Source of the DNA: JABCPO02 sp963513115
GTDB taxonomy: Bacteria > Bacillota > Clostridia > TANB77 > CAG-508
Length of the DNA stretch: 34,558 nucleotides
Assembly (NCBI GenBank): GCA_963513115.1
Contig: CAUPPN010000001.1
Coordinates: forward strand, 1 to 34,558
Direction of reading: 5' to 3'
In this document: positions 16,997 to 25,000 of the stretch, in pieces
Numbering within the stretch: position 1 is the first letter of the stretch
Layout: each line of letters starts with the position of its first letter
The notes under the pieces: model-generated
The model's input: only the letters and a program-made list of their open reading frames with translations
Databases searched by the model: none
What the model was told of the DNA's origin: nothing
Position numbers and translations under genes: made by a program

Positions 16997-17499
16997 TGGT
17001 ATTTGTATCAATAGGAACACAAGATAAGGAATTTGATAGATTAATTGAATATATTAAAAGATTAAAAAAAGAAAATATATTAAAAGATAATTTGATTATA
17101 CAAAGTGGTATAACAAAAGTTGATTTTGATGACGAAAAAATGGATAATGAATATAATGTTGAATCATTTTCTTTTATTAATAGTGAAAAGATGAAAGAAT
17201 ATATATCAAAAGCAGATTATGTAATAATACATGGAGGAGTAGGAACAATTATACAATGTATAATGCAAAACAAAAAAACAATTGTAGTTCCAAGACTTAA
17301 AAAACATTTTGAACATGAAAATGATCATCAATTAGAAATCGCAAATAAGTTTAAAAAATTAAAACTAATTGAAGTTGCAAATGATTATGATGAATTAAAA
17401 AATATAATATTAAATATTGATAATATAGAATTTGAAAAATATATATCTACAAATGATGAATTTGTAGCAAAGCTAGATGAAATTATACAAGATATGTAA
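16996..17499 (+). CDS. pssE: Alg13-like (PssE/Cps14G) glycosyltransferase subunit
   Basis: The 167-residue catalytic half of the split enzyme. MVFVSIGTQDKEFDRLIEYI opens the protein as in Alg13/PssE. YVIIHGGVGTIIQCI, with His79 and GGVGT at 80-84, and VPRLKKHFEHENDHQLEIA form the nucleotide-sugar-binding signature of the GT28 C-terminal domain. The start is GTG at 16996, overlapping the previous stop by one base with AGGAGG 9 bases upstream. With its neighbour it likely transfers the second sugar in polysaccharide or teichoic-acid-like repeat-unit synthesis on a lipid carrier. Confidence 0.88.
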   Translation: MVFVSIGTQDKEFDRLIEYIKRLKKENILKDNLIIQSGITKVDFDDEKMDNEYNVESFSFINSEKMKEYISKADYVIIHGGVGTIIQCIMQNKKTIVVPRLKKHFEHENDHQLEIANKFKKLKLIEVANDYDELKNIILNIDNIEFEKYISTNDEFVAKLDEIIQDM

Positions 17500-17518
17500 T
17501 TAAAGATAGGAGCATATA

Positions 17519-18586
17519 GTGATTAGTGAATTAATAATAACAATAATACTTGCAAGTTTTGGAACATATGTATTTGTTCCAATTACAATGAAACTTGCAA
17601 GGAAATATGATGTTTTAGACTATCCAAATGAAGATAGAAAAAAGCAAAAAATTCCAATGCCAAGATTGGGAGGCCTTGCTATAATAATAGGCTTTGCAAT
17701 TGCAATGGCATATATTATAATTACAAATTTAGTATGTAAGGAAATAGTTTTTGAATCAGAAAATCTTAAATTATTTGTAGGTATGCTATTAGGAGCAATT
17801 GTAATATCTATAACAGGATTTTTAGATGATAAGTATGATATATCTGCAAGACAAAAGTTTATAGGGCAGATAATAGCAGCTGTGATTGTTATGGCATTTG
17901 GTCTTAGAATAACTAAAATATCAATACCATTTACAACAAATGCATGGATACTTCCAAACTGGTTTTCATATTTTATAACATTGCTATGGATAGTAGGAAT
18001 TACAAATGCAATAAATATTATAGACGGGCTAGATGGATTAGCTACTGGAATTGTTTTAATAGCAGCTTTTTCACTTGCTATAGTATTTTATTTAAGTTCT
18101 TCACCATTACTTTCAATATTTATAGCTGTTGCAATAGGTGGAGGATCACTTGGCTTTATACCATATAATAGGTTTCCTGCAAAAACATATTTAGGTGATA
18201 TTGGATCTAACTTCTTAGGTTTTATGCTTGCTACAGTATCATTATTAGGTGTTGGAAAAACATATGTAGTAATAGTAATGGCACCAGTATTAATACTTGG
18301 CATACCAATTTTTGATACATTATTTGCAATGATAAGAAGAGCGGTAAAGAAAAAAAGACTTTCTGCAATGTTTGAAGCAGATGGAAATCATATACACTAT
18401 AGGCTTATAAAAAAAGGATATTCAGTAAGACAAACAGCAAGAATGCTCCAAGGGATTACACTTGCATTTGCATTATTTGCAATAATTGCAATAGATGGTG
18501 GATTACTTAAAAGTCTTACATATACTATACTTGTTTGTACATTAGTATATATAGGTATTGATGATATCTTTCCTAAAAATGAATAG
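17519..18586 (+). CDS. TagO/WecA-type undecaprenyl-phosphate GlcNAc-1-phosphate transferase
   Basis: This polytopic enzyme (355 residues, about ten hydrophobic segments) belongs to the MraY/WecA/TagO superfamily, which moves a sugar-1-phosphate from UDP-sugar to undecaprenyl phosphate and starts polymer synthesis. Visible signatures are PMPRLGGLAI near 45, GFLDDKYDIS with Asp103/Asp104, and NAINIIDGLDGLATG with Asp169 and Asp172. KTYLGDIGSNFLGF near 222-235 and ADGNHIHYRL with His291/His293 follow. The HIH type of final loop and the absence of MraY-specific signatures favour TagO/WecA over MraY. The start is GTG at 17519 after GATAGGAGC. It sits directly after the PssD/PssE pair, which fits initiation and second-sugar steps of the same polymer. 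Confidence 0.9.
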   Translation: MISELIITIILASFGTYVFVPITMKLARKYDVLDYPNEDRKKQKIPMPRLGGLAIIIGFAIAMAYIIITNLVCKEIVFESENLKLFVGMLLGAIVISITGFLDDKYDISARQKFIGQIIAAVIVMAFGLRITKISIPFTTNAWILPNWFSYFITLLWIVGITNAINIIDGLDGLATGIVLIAAFSLAIVFYLSSSPLLSIFIAVAIGGGSLGFIPYNRFPAKTYLGDIGSNFLGFMLATVSLLGVGKTYVVIVMAPVLILGIPIFDTLFAMIRRAVKKKRLSAMFEADGNHIHYRLIKKGYSVRQTARMLQGITLAFALFAIIAIDGGLLKSLTYTILVCTLVYIGIDDIFPKNE

Positions 18587-18638
18587 TAGTAATAAAATAA
18601 TATATATAAAACATATAAATAAAATAAAAGATATAAAT

Positions 18639-18664
18639 AAAAATCTCTAAATGAGATTTTTAAT
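18639..18664 (+). terminator. Rho-independent terminator after the TagO/WecA-like gene
   Basis: AAAAATCTC pairs with GAGATTTTT around TAAAT, followed by T/A-rich sequence. The stem is AT-rich, so strength is uncertain. Confidence 0.7.
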
Positions 18665-18700
18665 TTTGGATTAAAAAAGAGGAGATATAGATATTATTTG

Positions 18701-18729
18701 TTGAAATGTTAACATAATTGTGGTATAAT
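18701..18729 (+). promoter_or_regulatory. Promoter of the sortase gene (extended -10)
   Basis: TTGAAA at 18701-18706, a 17-base spacer, and TATAAT at 18724-18729 preceded by TGG give a near-consensus vegetative promoter. It lies between a terminator and the sortase gene, leaving a leader of about 95 bases. Confidence 0.8.
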
Positions 18730-18831
18730 AAATATATATATTACAATAATAATAAATACAAATGTGTTTTTTAGTAGTATATAAGTGTAGAGAATATAAT
18801 ATTATTTTGTAAATTATGGAGGCTTAAGAAT

Positions 18832-19746
18832 ATGAACAACAACAACAATAATAATGTAAAAGAAACTAGAAAAAATAGAAACAAAAGAGTGTTTTGGCAA
18901 ATAGTTACATGGTGTGGCTTAGCATTAGTATTATTTTCATTATACAATAGGTATAATCAAAATAAATTTGATAATGAAAAACAACAAATAGTACAAAAAA
19001 TGGAAAAAGAAAATTCTGAAAAAATGGAAAAAGCAAATGCAAAAATTGAAGAAAATAGAGCACAACTTATTGTAGCAAATAATAAGAAAAAAGAAACAGA
19101 TGAAAAAATTAAAAAGCTAAAAGAAAGCGAAGCTGTAAAATTTGCATTAAAAGAAGAAAAAATTGCTAAAACATTTAAAGAATTTACTAAGATGTCATCA
19201 GATGTCATAGCATATGTCGAAATACCAAATTTGGAAATTGAAGAACCTATTTGCAAAACAAAGGACAACAGTTATTATTTAAGAAAAAATCTTTTAGGAC
19301 AATATTATGAAAATGGTACAGCATTTGTAGAACAAAATAATAAAATAGATTTTACAGATGACAATACAGTTATATATCATCATAATATGCTAAAAGAAGG
19401 AGTTGATTTTTCTAATCTATATAAGCTAACAAAAGATGGTGTAGCAAGTAAACATCCATATATCAATTTGTATTACAATAACAAATTACATGTATACAAA
19501 ATATTTAGTAGTTATATGGCATACCCAGATGTTGACTATAGGTCATTACAATTCTACGACACATTTGATAAGTTAGATTATTTAGAAGAACTATATAGTA
19601 GAAGTGAAGTTGAATTAGAAAAACCAAGCTTTAATGAAAACACTAAGATAGTAACATTATCAACTTGTGCAGAAGAAGGAATGAGAACTGTAGTACATGC
19701 AATACTTGTAGAAGACGATTCAAGAGTGGCAACAATATATGATTAG
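18832..19746 (+). CDS. srtB: Class B-like sortase with coiled-coil stalk
   Basis: A membrane-anchored transpeptidase that joins sorted surface proteins to the cell wall or to each other. The 304-residue protein has a polar N terminus and a membrane helix at about 22-40. A Glu/Lys/Gln coiled-coil stretch follows at about 45-110, then the sortase barrel. The catalytic trio is visible: His184 (in YHHNM, where most sortases have YGHN), Cys279 in TLSTC, and Arg285. The DNTVIYHHNM and TLSTCAEEGMRTVVHAIL pattern is closest to class B. The stalk is longer than usual. TGGAGG precedes the ATG, and the gene has its own promoter and terminator. No protein with an LPxTG- or NPxTN-type sorting signal was seen in the window, so its substrates are encoded elsewhere. 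Confidence 0.88.
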   Translation: MNNNNNNNVKETRKNRNKRVFWQIVTWCGLALVLFSLYNRYNQNKFDNEKQQIVQKMEKENSEKMEKANAKIEENRAQLIVANNKKKETDEKIKKLKESEAVKFALKEEKIAKTFKEFTKMSSDVIAYVEIPNLEIEEPICKTKDNSYYLRKNLLGQYYENGTAFVEQNNKIDFTDDNTVIYHHNMLKEGVDFSNLYKLTKDGVASKHPYINLYYNNKLHVYKIFSSYMAYPDVDYRSLQFYDTFDKLDYLEELYSRSEVELEKPSFNENTKIVTLSTCAEEGMRTVVHAILVEDDSRVATIYD

Positions 19747-19804
19747 AAAAGAAAAAAGAAAAAAAGTAAAGGTAAAAAAGAAACAAACAAAATATTATAT
19801 TCAT

Positions 19805-19837
19805 AAAAGGCAGGAGTAATCTCCTGCTTTTTTTATT
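19805..19837 (+). terminator. Strong Rho-independent terminator after the sortase gene
   Basis: GCAGGAG pairs with CTCCTGC around TAAT. The stem extends with flanking A/T pairs and is followed by a T7 tract. Confidence 0.92.
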
Positions 19838-19851
19838 TAAATAATTAAAAA

Positions 19852-19910
19852 ATATATATAATAATTTGTGATAAATTATACATATATATAATAATTTGTG
19901 ATAAATTATA
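19852..19910 (+). repeat. Tandem 30-bp direct repeat containing palindromes, upstream of ABC transporter
   Basis: A 29-base unit occurs at 19852-19880 and, without mismatch, at 19882-19910 (period 30). Each copy contains the inverted repeat ATAATTT-GTGAT-AAATTAT. The second copy ends 43 bases before the ABC ATPase start. Two identical palindromes about three helical turns apart look like paired operator sites, or a tandem duplication of promoter sequence. No adjacent regulator gene is present. Confidence 0.8.
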
Positions 19911-19953
19911 TATATAATAAAAAAATAATAAAAAAATATGAAAGGGAAAATAT

Positions 19954-20637
19954 ATGGAATTATTAAGGGTAGAAAATTTATGTAAGCATTATGGTAAAGA
20001 AGGAAAAAGTAATTTTGTAAAAGCAGTAGATAATGTATCTTTTACTGTATCAAAAGGTGAATTTGTTTCAATAGTTGGTAAGTCAGGATCAGGTAAGTCT
20101 ACACTATTACATATGTTAGGAGGAGTAGATAAGCCAACTTCTGGAAAGATATATATAAATGGAGTAGATATATATTTACTTAAAGAATCTAAGCTTGCAG
20201 AATTCAGAAGAAGGGAAGTAGGACTTATTTATCAATTCTATAACCTACTTCCAATACTTAATGTAGAAGAGAATATAACTCTTCCTATACAATTAGATGG
20301 CAAAAAGGTAGACAAAAAGAAGTTAGAAGATATACTTAAAAAACTTGGGCTAGAAGATAAGAAGAAAAATTTACCAAATGAGTTATCTGGAGGACAAGAA
20401 CAAAGAGTTGCAATAGCAAGAGCACTTGCAAATGAACCAAAGGTTATACTTGCAGATGAGCCTACAGGAAATTTAGATACTAAAAATGCAAGAGAAATAA
20501 TGGAACTTTTAAAATATACAAATAAGGAATTAGGACATACTATTATTATGATAACACATGATGATGATTTAGCATTAGAAGCAGATAGAATGATAACAAT
20601 AGAAGATGGAAAGATAGTAGAAGATAAGGAAGTATAA
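19954..20637 (+). CDS. ABC transporter ATPase, MacB/LolD/BceA type
   Basis: The 227-residue protein is a full nucleotide-binding domain. Walker A is GKSGSGKST near residue 43-51, the Q-loop is YQFYNLLP, and the signature is LSGGQEQRVAIARAL, where the second Q of the usual LSGGQQQR is E. Walker B is VILADEPTGNLD and the H-loop is MITHD. The start ELLRVENLCKHYG and the overall pattern are those of ATPases paired with FtsX-like permeases, which act by mechanotransmission rather than classic transport. RBS is AAAGGG. The permease gene begins one base after its stop. Possible jobs include lipoprotein or peptide handling or antimicrobial peptide defence. Confidence 0.93.
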   Translation: MELLRVENLCKHYGKEGKSNFVKAVDNVSFTVSKGEFVSIVGKSGSGKSTLLHMLGGVDKPTSGKIYINGVDIYLLKESKLAEFRRREVGLIYQFYNLLPILNVEENITLPIQLDGKKVDKKKLEDILKKLGLEDKKKNLPNELSGGQEQRVAIARALANEPKVILADEPTGNLDTKNAREIMELLKYTNKELGHTIIMITHDDDLALEADRMITIEDGKIVEDKEV

Positions 20638-20638
20638 T

Positions 20639-23600
20639 ATGGGGTTTTTTAAAGATATAACAGTTAAATATTTAAAGAAAAATAAGGAAAGAACAATTGC
20701 AACAATTATAGGACTTATGATAGGTGTTGCAATGATACTTACAGTAAGTATGCTTGCTGAATCATCAAAACTTGTAATATCAGATGTGGAAAGAATAAGT
20801 TCAGGAAGTGCAGAAGCAGTATTTAAAAAAGTAGATAAAGAAAAATATGATAGACTAAAGGAAAATAAAAAGTTTGCAGAAGTTGCACCATACTTAAGAA
20901 TAGGATCTGCAAATATATCTCTAGAAGGAGGAATAGATACAAATAAGCCTCAAGAAGCCAGAATATACTATGTAGATATTAATGCAATTAAGAAAACTAA
21001 AGACATATATTTTTCTAAATTAAAAAATAAAGATTATGATATTAAAGAAGGTGATGTATTTTTATCAAATAATTTAGTAAATAATATATCACAAAAAAAG
21101 GACATTGAAGAAAAAATAATAAAAGTTAGAAAAGTAGAAAATAGAGAAGGTTTGCGAGAAGATATACCAGGTGAAATTGATAAAATAGATAAGCTAACTA
21201 TAACAAATAAGTTTGAAGATAACTCAATAGATGCAAGCTCAATATTTGTAGTTAAAGACTTTGAAAAAGAAAATCTGATAGATAGAGCTAAAACATTAGG
21301 CTTTTGTGTAACACTTAAAAATAAGAGCACAGCGCTTAAAACACTAAAACAAATTGCACTTGAAAATAATATGATTAAAGACGAAAAAGAATCAATAAGT
21401 GGTGATATATACTATAATAATATGCTACTTTTACCATATGATACAACAAGTAATAATACAATTAACAAATCACTATTTGTAGTACAAGTATTCCTATTTG
21501 CAGTAATAGGTGTTGCAACAATCCTTGTTATATACAATAGTTTTACAATATCAATTGCAGAACGAAGAAAAGATTATGGTATGTTAATATCAATAGGTGC
21601 AAGCAAAAAGCAGATTAGAAAACTTGTAATAATAGAAGTTATGATAATGGCAACACTTGGATTACTACTAGGCTTTACTATAGGATTTTTAGGAATAAAA
21701 TTACTATATTTTGTACTAAATATACTAATTGAAAAACTAATTGACCTTCAAGCAAGCCAAGGAATTGCAAGCAATATTTCATTACAACTTAAGATGGTAT
21801 TTAATATGTCAGTAATATTAACTACAATTGTAGTTACATATATAATTACATATTTAGGAATACTAAGGCCTGCAAGAAAAGCTGCTAAAACATCACCAAT
21901 TGAATCAATAAAAGGAATAGATGAAGTCATATACAAAAAAAGAAATGTAAAAACAAGTAAGCTATCTAAAAAGATATTAGGCATTGAAGGAGATTTGGCA
22001 AATAAGTCACTTAAAAGAAGTAGGGGAAGGTATAGGATAACCATAGTATCACTTACTGTTTCAATAGTACTATTTTTGATAGTACAAAATACTTTAACTA
22101 TTGGAAATGTGGAAGTAGATAATATATCACCAGATATGTTTAAAGATGCTGACTATATTGTAGGATCATACATAGGTGAAAATGTAAATAAGATGATACA
22201 AGGAAATGAAAACATACCAAAAGAAGAAGTTAAAAAAGAAATAGTTAAACAAGGAAATAACCTTGCAGATAATGATACTAGAAAAGATTTAAATATATTA
22301 AACCTATTTGAAAATGATAATACTGTGTATTTGAAATATGATAATTTCAATGTAAAAAACAAAGAACAAAAAGAATACATAGCTAGAATAAAAGAAGAAA
22401 AAGCAAAAGTTGTTGATAATACTGCCTTTGAAACTGAAAAAGAAAGAAAAAGAGCTAAAGAACAAGAAGAAAAAGAGAAAAAAGATTTAGAAAGTACTTT
22501 TAAAACAAAGATAATAGGAGCAGAAGGAAAACTACTTGATGAATATTTAAAGAAAAATGGAATAGCAGAACTTAAAAAAGGCGAAGCAATAGTTGTAGGA
22601 AACTTTGTAAAACGTACAGGTGAAAATTACTATAGTACAAAGATATTAGATGATAAGATAAAAGAAGACAATTTAACATTATACTCTGGGTTTGATAGGG
22701 TAGTTAAAGAAGAAAATAATGAAGAAGAAACAAATAATGGAAGCAATGGAAAGATAGTAAAAGAAAAAGATGAATTTAGTAAGCTAAAAATTAAAAAAAT
22801 AGTATATGATCAAGAATTTCCTAAAGTAAAAAATACAAGCTTTGAAGATAGATTAGGTGCAATTATAGTTAGTAAAGAAACATTTTTTGATATATATAAT
22901 GACTTAGAAACTAAGAAAAAAGAAAATAATGAAAAATACAAAGAAGAATTAGCTAATGTACATAAAAATGATATATTAGAAAGTGCTAAGGAAAATAACT
23001 ATACTGGAGAAGAAGTAGAAGAATTATTAAAAAATACAGAACATGACCTTAATATAAGTTCTATAAATGTAAATAAGCTATATAGCTATAAGGGACTAAG
23101 CAGAGAAGAAAAGCAAAAAGCAGATAAGGAATTAATAGAACTCGCAGAAAGATTTGCAAAAGAAGGAAGAGAAAATAATAAGATTAGTATGTATGTATCA
23201 AATGATAATATAGCGGCAGTTTTTGCAGCAATAAGAGCAGTAACTACAATAATTAAGATACTAATTTATGGATTCATAACTCTAATAATACTAATATCAA
23301 TATCAAATGTATTTAATACGATATCTACAAATATAATATTAAGACAAAGAGAATTTGCAAATCTTAAATCAATTGGTATGACTAAAAAGCAAATGAGAAA
23401 GATGCTAGATTTTGAATCAATACTATATGGAACTAAGGTTATAATATATGGTGTAGCAATATCATACTTACTTATGAAGCTTTTAAAATATATGTTAAGA
23501 GCAAATGCAACAGTTAATGTAAGTATTAGTTTAAAAAGTATAATCTGTGTTGTAGTAGGTGTACTTGCAATAATCTTTACTACAATGAGATATGCAAGAT

Positions 23601-23653
23601 CTAAGATAGATGATATGAATATAATAGATGTAATTAAAAAAGGATCAATGTAA
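20639..23653 (+). CDS. Large FtsX-like ABC transporter permease (duplicated core, long extracellular domain)
   Basis: The 1004-residue protein contains two FtsX/MacB-type halves. Half one has a membrane helix at about 19-40, an extracytoplasmic region, then three helices (about 280-303, 335-365, 380-405) with the conserved ERRKDYGMLISIGASKKQIRK. Half two starts with a helix near 466-486 and a very long extracellular region of nearly 400 residues containing charged coiled-coil stretches. It ends with three helices from about 868 on, including RQREFANLKSIGMTKKQMRK. It partners the ATPase immediately upstream. The architecture is like BceB-like or MacB-like exporters, but the extracellular segment is unusually long and hydrophilic. 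Substrate unknown. Confidence 0.88.
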   Translation: MGFFKDITVKYLKKNKERTIATIIGLMIGVAMILTVSMLAESSKLVISDVERISSGSAEAVFKKVDKEKYDRLKENKKFAEVAPYLRIGSANISLEGGIDTNKPQEARIYYVDINAIKKTKDIYFSKLKNKDYDIKEGDVFLSNNLVNNISQKKDIEEKIIKVRKVENREGLREDIPGEIDKIDKLTITNKFEDNSIDASSIFVVKDFEKENLIDRAKTLGFCVTLKNKSTALKTLKQIALENNMIKDEKESISGDIYYNNMLLLPYDTTSNNTINKSLFVVQVFLFAVIGVATILVIYNSFTISIAERRKDYGMLISIGASKKQIRKLVIIEVMIMATLGLLLGFTIGFLGIKLLYFVLNILIEKLIDLQASQGIASNISLQLKMVFNMSVILTTIVVTYIITYLGILRPARKAAKTSPIESIKGIDEVIYKKRNVKTSKLSKKILGIEGDLANKSLKRSRGRYRITIVSLTVSIVLFLIVQNTLTIGNVEVDNISPDMFKDADYIVGSYIGENVNKMIQGNENIPKEEVKKEIVKQGNNLADNDTRKDLNILNLFENDNTVYLKYDNFNVKNKEQKEYIARIKEEKAKVVDNTAFETEKERKRAKEQEEKEKKDLESTFKTKIIGAEGKLLDEYLKKNGIAELKKGEAIVVGNFVKRTGENYYSTKILDDKIKEDNLTLYSGFDRVVKEENNEEETNNGSNGKIVKEKDEFSKLKIKKIVYDQEFPKVKNTSFEDRLGAIIVSKETFFDIYNDLETKKKENNEKYKEELANVHKNDILESAKENNYTGEEVEELLKNTEHDLNISSINVNKLYSYKGLSREEKQKADKELIELAERFAKEGRENNKISMYVSNDNIAAVFAAIRAVTTIIKILIYGFITLIILISISNVFNTISTNIILRQREFANLKSIGMTKKQMRKMLDFESILYGTKVIIYGVAISYLLMKLLKYMLRANATVNVSISLKSIICVVVGVLAIIFTTMRYARSKIDDMNIIDVIKKGSM

Positions 23654-23654
23654 T

Positions 23655-23948
23655 ATGTATTATATATATATGCTAAGATGCAAGGATAATTCTATATATA
23701 CAGGTATTACAACTAATTTAGATAGAAGAATGGAAGAACATTTTAATAAAGATGAAAAAGCTGCAAAATATACTAAAAGAGTAGGAGCATTGAAACTTGA
23801 AAAAAGTTTTAAAACAGATAATAGAAAAAATGCATCAAAACTAGAATGGCATATTAAAAGATTAAATAAGAAACAAAAAGAAGAGTTTTTAACAACAAGT
23901 GACTTTGGTGTATTTAAAGGAAAAATACAAGAAGAAAATTATATATAA
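23655..23948 (+). CDS. GIY-YIG domain protein (UPF0213/YhbQ-YazA type)
   Basis: The 97-residue protein is a minimal GIY-YIG nuclease fold. The paired tyrosines appear in YYIYMLRC and SIYTGITTNL, followed by the Arg of DRRMEEH and Glu in KLEWHIKRLNKKQKEEF. Length and pattern fit the UPF0213 group, whose members have been linked to DNA repair or nuclease activity in some bacteria; activity here is inferred. It starts one base after the permease stop, so it is in the ABC-transporter operon, though it is probably functionally unrelated. Confidence 0.88.
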   Translation: MYYIYMLRCKDNSIYTGITTNLDRRMEEHFNKDEKAAKYTKRVGALKLEKSFKTDNRKNASKLEWHIKRLNKKQKEEFLTTSDFGVFKGKIQEENYI

Positions 23949-23987
23949 AATGTAAATGAGATAAGCTAAAATAGATAAAATAAAATA

Positions 23988-24016
23988 TTGATTAATTTAC
24001 ATAATTATGTTATAAT
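23988..24016 (+). promoter_or_regulatory. Promoter of the 72-residue protein gene (extended -10)
   Basis: TTGATT at 23988-23993, 17 bases, then TATAAT at 24011-24016 preceded by TGT. This is an extended -10 promoter with optimal spacing, about 60 bases before the start codon. Confidence 0.78.
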
Positions 24017-24074
24017 AATAACAGTTACATTTTGTAACATTTAATTATTAACTTATTTAGGAGGCCAGAAAAAA

Positions 24075-24293
24075 ATGACAGAAGAAAATGAAAAAGGTGT
24101 AAGAAGAGTAATCGAACTAGACTTTGTAGAAAAGAAAATGACAAGCGTATCTGAAAAAAGAGAGCTACAACCAATTGAAACAATTTCAAGTAGTTACACT
24201 GAATCTAATGGTGTATTATACAAAGACAAGTTATATTTACTTTTAAAAGACAAAAGCGGCAACATCAAATTAAAAATAATAGATGTTGACTAA
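24075..24293 (+). CDS. Small 72-residue protein of unknown function, monocistronic
   Basis: A small acidic/basic soluble protein with no membrane segment and no recognised family. The N-terminal half is charged and probably helical (GVRRVIELDFVEKKM). The second half looks like two or three beta strands (GVLYKDKLYLLLKDKSGN and IKLKIIDVD). A consensus AGGAGG at 24059-24064 and a near-consensus promoter precede it, and a terminator follows 23 bases after the stop, so it is a well-expressed single-gene unit. Codon usage matches the neighbours. A small regulator or binding protein is possible, but I cannot assign a function. Confidence 0.72.
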   Translation: MTEENEKGVRRVIELDFVEKKMTSVSEKRELQPIETISSSYTESNGVLYKDKLYLLLKDKSGNIKLKIIDVD

Positions 24294-24316
24294 CACTTAA
24301 TAATTAAATGGAAATT

Positions 24317-24339
24317 AGGATGCTACTGCATCCTTTTTT
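24317..24339 (+). terminator. Rho-independent terminator after the 72-residue gene
   Basis: AGGATGC pairs with GCATCCT around TACT, followed by a T-rich tail to 24339. Confidence 0.9.
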
Positions 24340-24365
24340 CATGTATTTTTTATTTGTCTTTAATA

Positions 24366-24394
24366 TTGAAAGAATAACTTGTATATGATATTTT
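24366..24394 (+). promoter_or_regulatory. Possible promoter placing transcription start at the AbiEi-like ATG
   Basis: TTGAAA at 24366-24371, 17 bases, then TATTTT at 24389-24394. The start codon follows 6 bases after the -10, so transcription would begin at or near the ATG. The -10 is imperfect and the context AT-rich. Confidence 0.4.
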
Positions 24395-24400
24395 ATATTT

Positions 24401-25000
24401 ATGAATAATGAAGATAAAATACTTGAGAAAATGAAGGAAAATAATGGTATAATAACAACAAAAGAAGTAATTGAAATGGGAATAAGTTCAAAAACCATAA
24501 CAAGACTTGTAAGGAAAGATAAGCTAAGAAAAATAACAAAAGGTATGTATGTAGACAAAGAAAATTTTAATGACCCATATTTTGAAAAATTAGCAAGATG
24601 CAGACAGGGAATTTATTCACACGAGAGTGCTTTTTATTTATATGGACTAATTAAAAAACCAAATGTATACCAAATAACTATTCCAAGTCATTATAATACG
24701 AGAATAATAACACATGATGAGAATGAGTTTTTTTATCTTAAAAAGAATATATGCATTTATGGAATAGAAAAAATAGAAACATTAGAAAAAAATGAAGTAA
24801 ATGTATATAATGTTGATAGAACAATATGTGATATATTACATGATAGTAAGAGAATAACAGAAAATAGATTAAATATGCTTTTTTCAGTATATTTAAATTA
24901 TGAAAATAAAAATATTGAAAAAGCATTTGAATATGCAAAGATTTTAAATGTAGAAGACAAATTAGAATATATGTTAAAAAGAAAAGGAAAAAATGTATGA
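24401..25000 (+). CDS. AbiEi-family type IV antitoxin-like protein
   Basis: The 199-residue protein matches AbiEi antitoxins. An N-terminal winged-helix region (ILEKMKENNGIITTKEVIEM, residues 8-27, then TITRLVRKDKLRKITKGMYV) leads to the family pattern YSHESAFYLYGL near 70-81. After that come YQITIPSHYN and the VYNVDRTICDIL motif near 136-147. In AbiE systems AbiEi represses its promoter and neutralises the nucleotidyltransferase toxin AbiEii. No AbiEii-like gene is adjacent; the next gene, overlapping by 4 bases (ATGA), is GT-B-like. No Shine-Dalgarno precedes the ATG at 24401, and an in-frame ATG at 24431 would still keep the winged helix. It could be an orphan regulator or part of a different system. 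Confidence 0.85.
   Translation: MNNEDKILEKMKENNGIITTKEVIEMGISSKTITRLVRKDKLRKITKGMYVDKENFNDPYFEKLARCRQGIYSHESAFYLYGLIKKPNVYQITIPSHYNTRIITHDENEFFYLKKNICIYGIEKIETLEKNEVNVYNVDRTICDILHDSKRITENRLNMLFSVYLNYENKNIEKAFEYAKILNVEDKLEYMLKRKGKNV

Noticed and set aside
19852..19910. Tandem repeat as a minimal CRISPR array
   Set aside because: Copies are adjacent with a one-base gap, so there are no spacers, and no cas genes are nearby.
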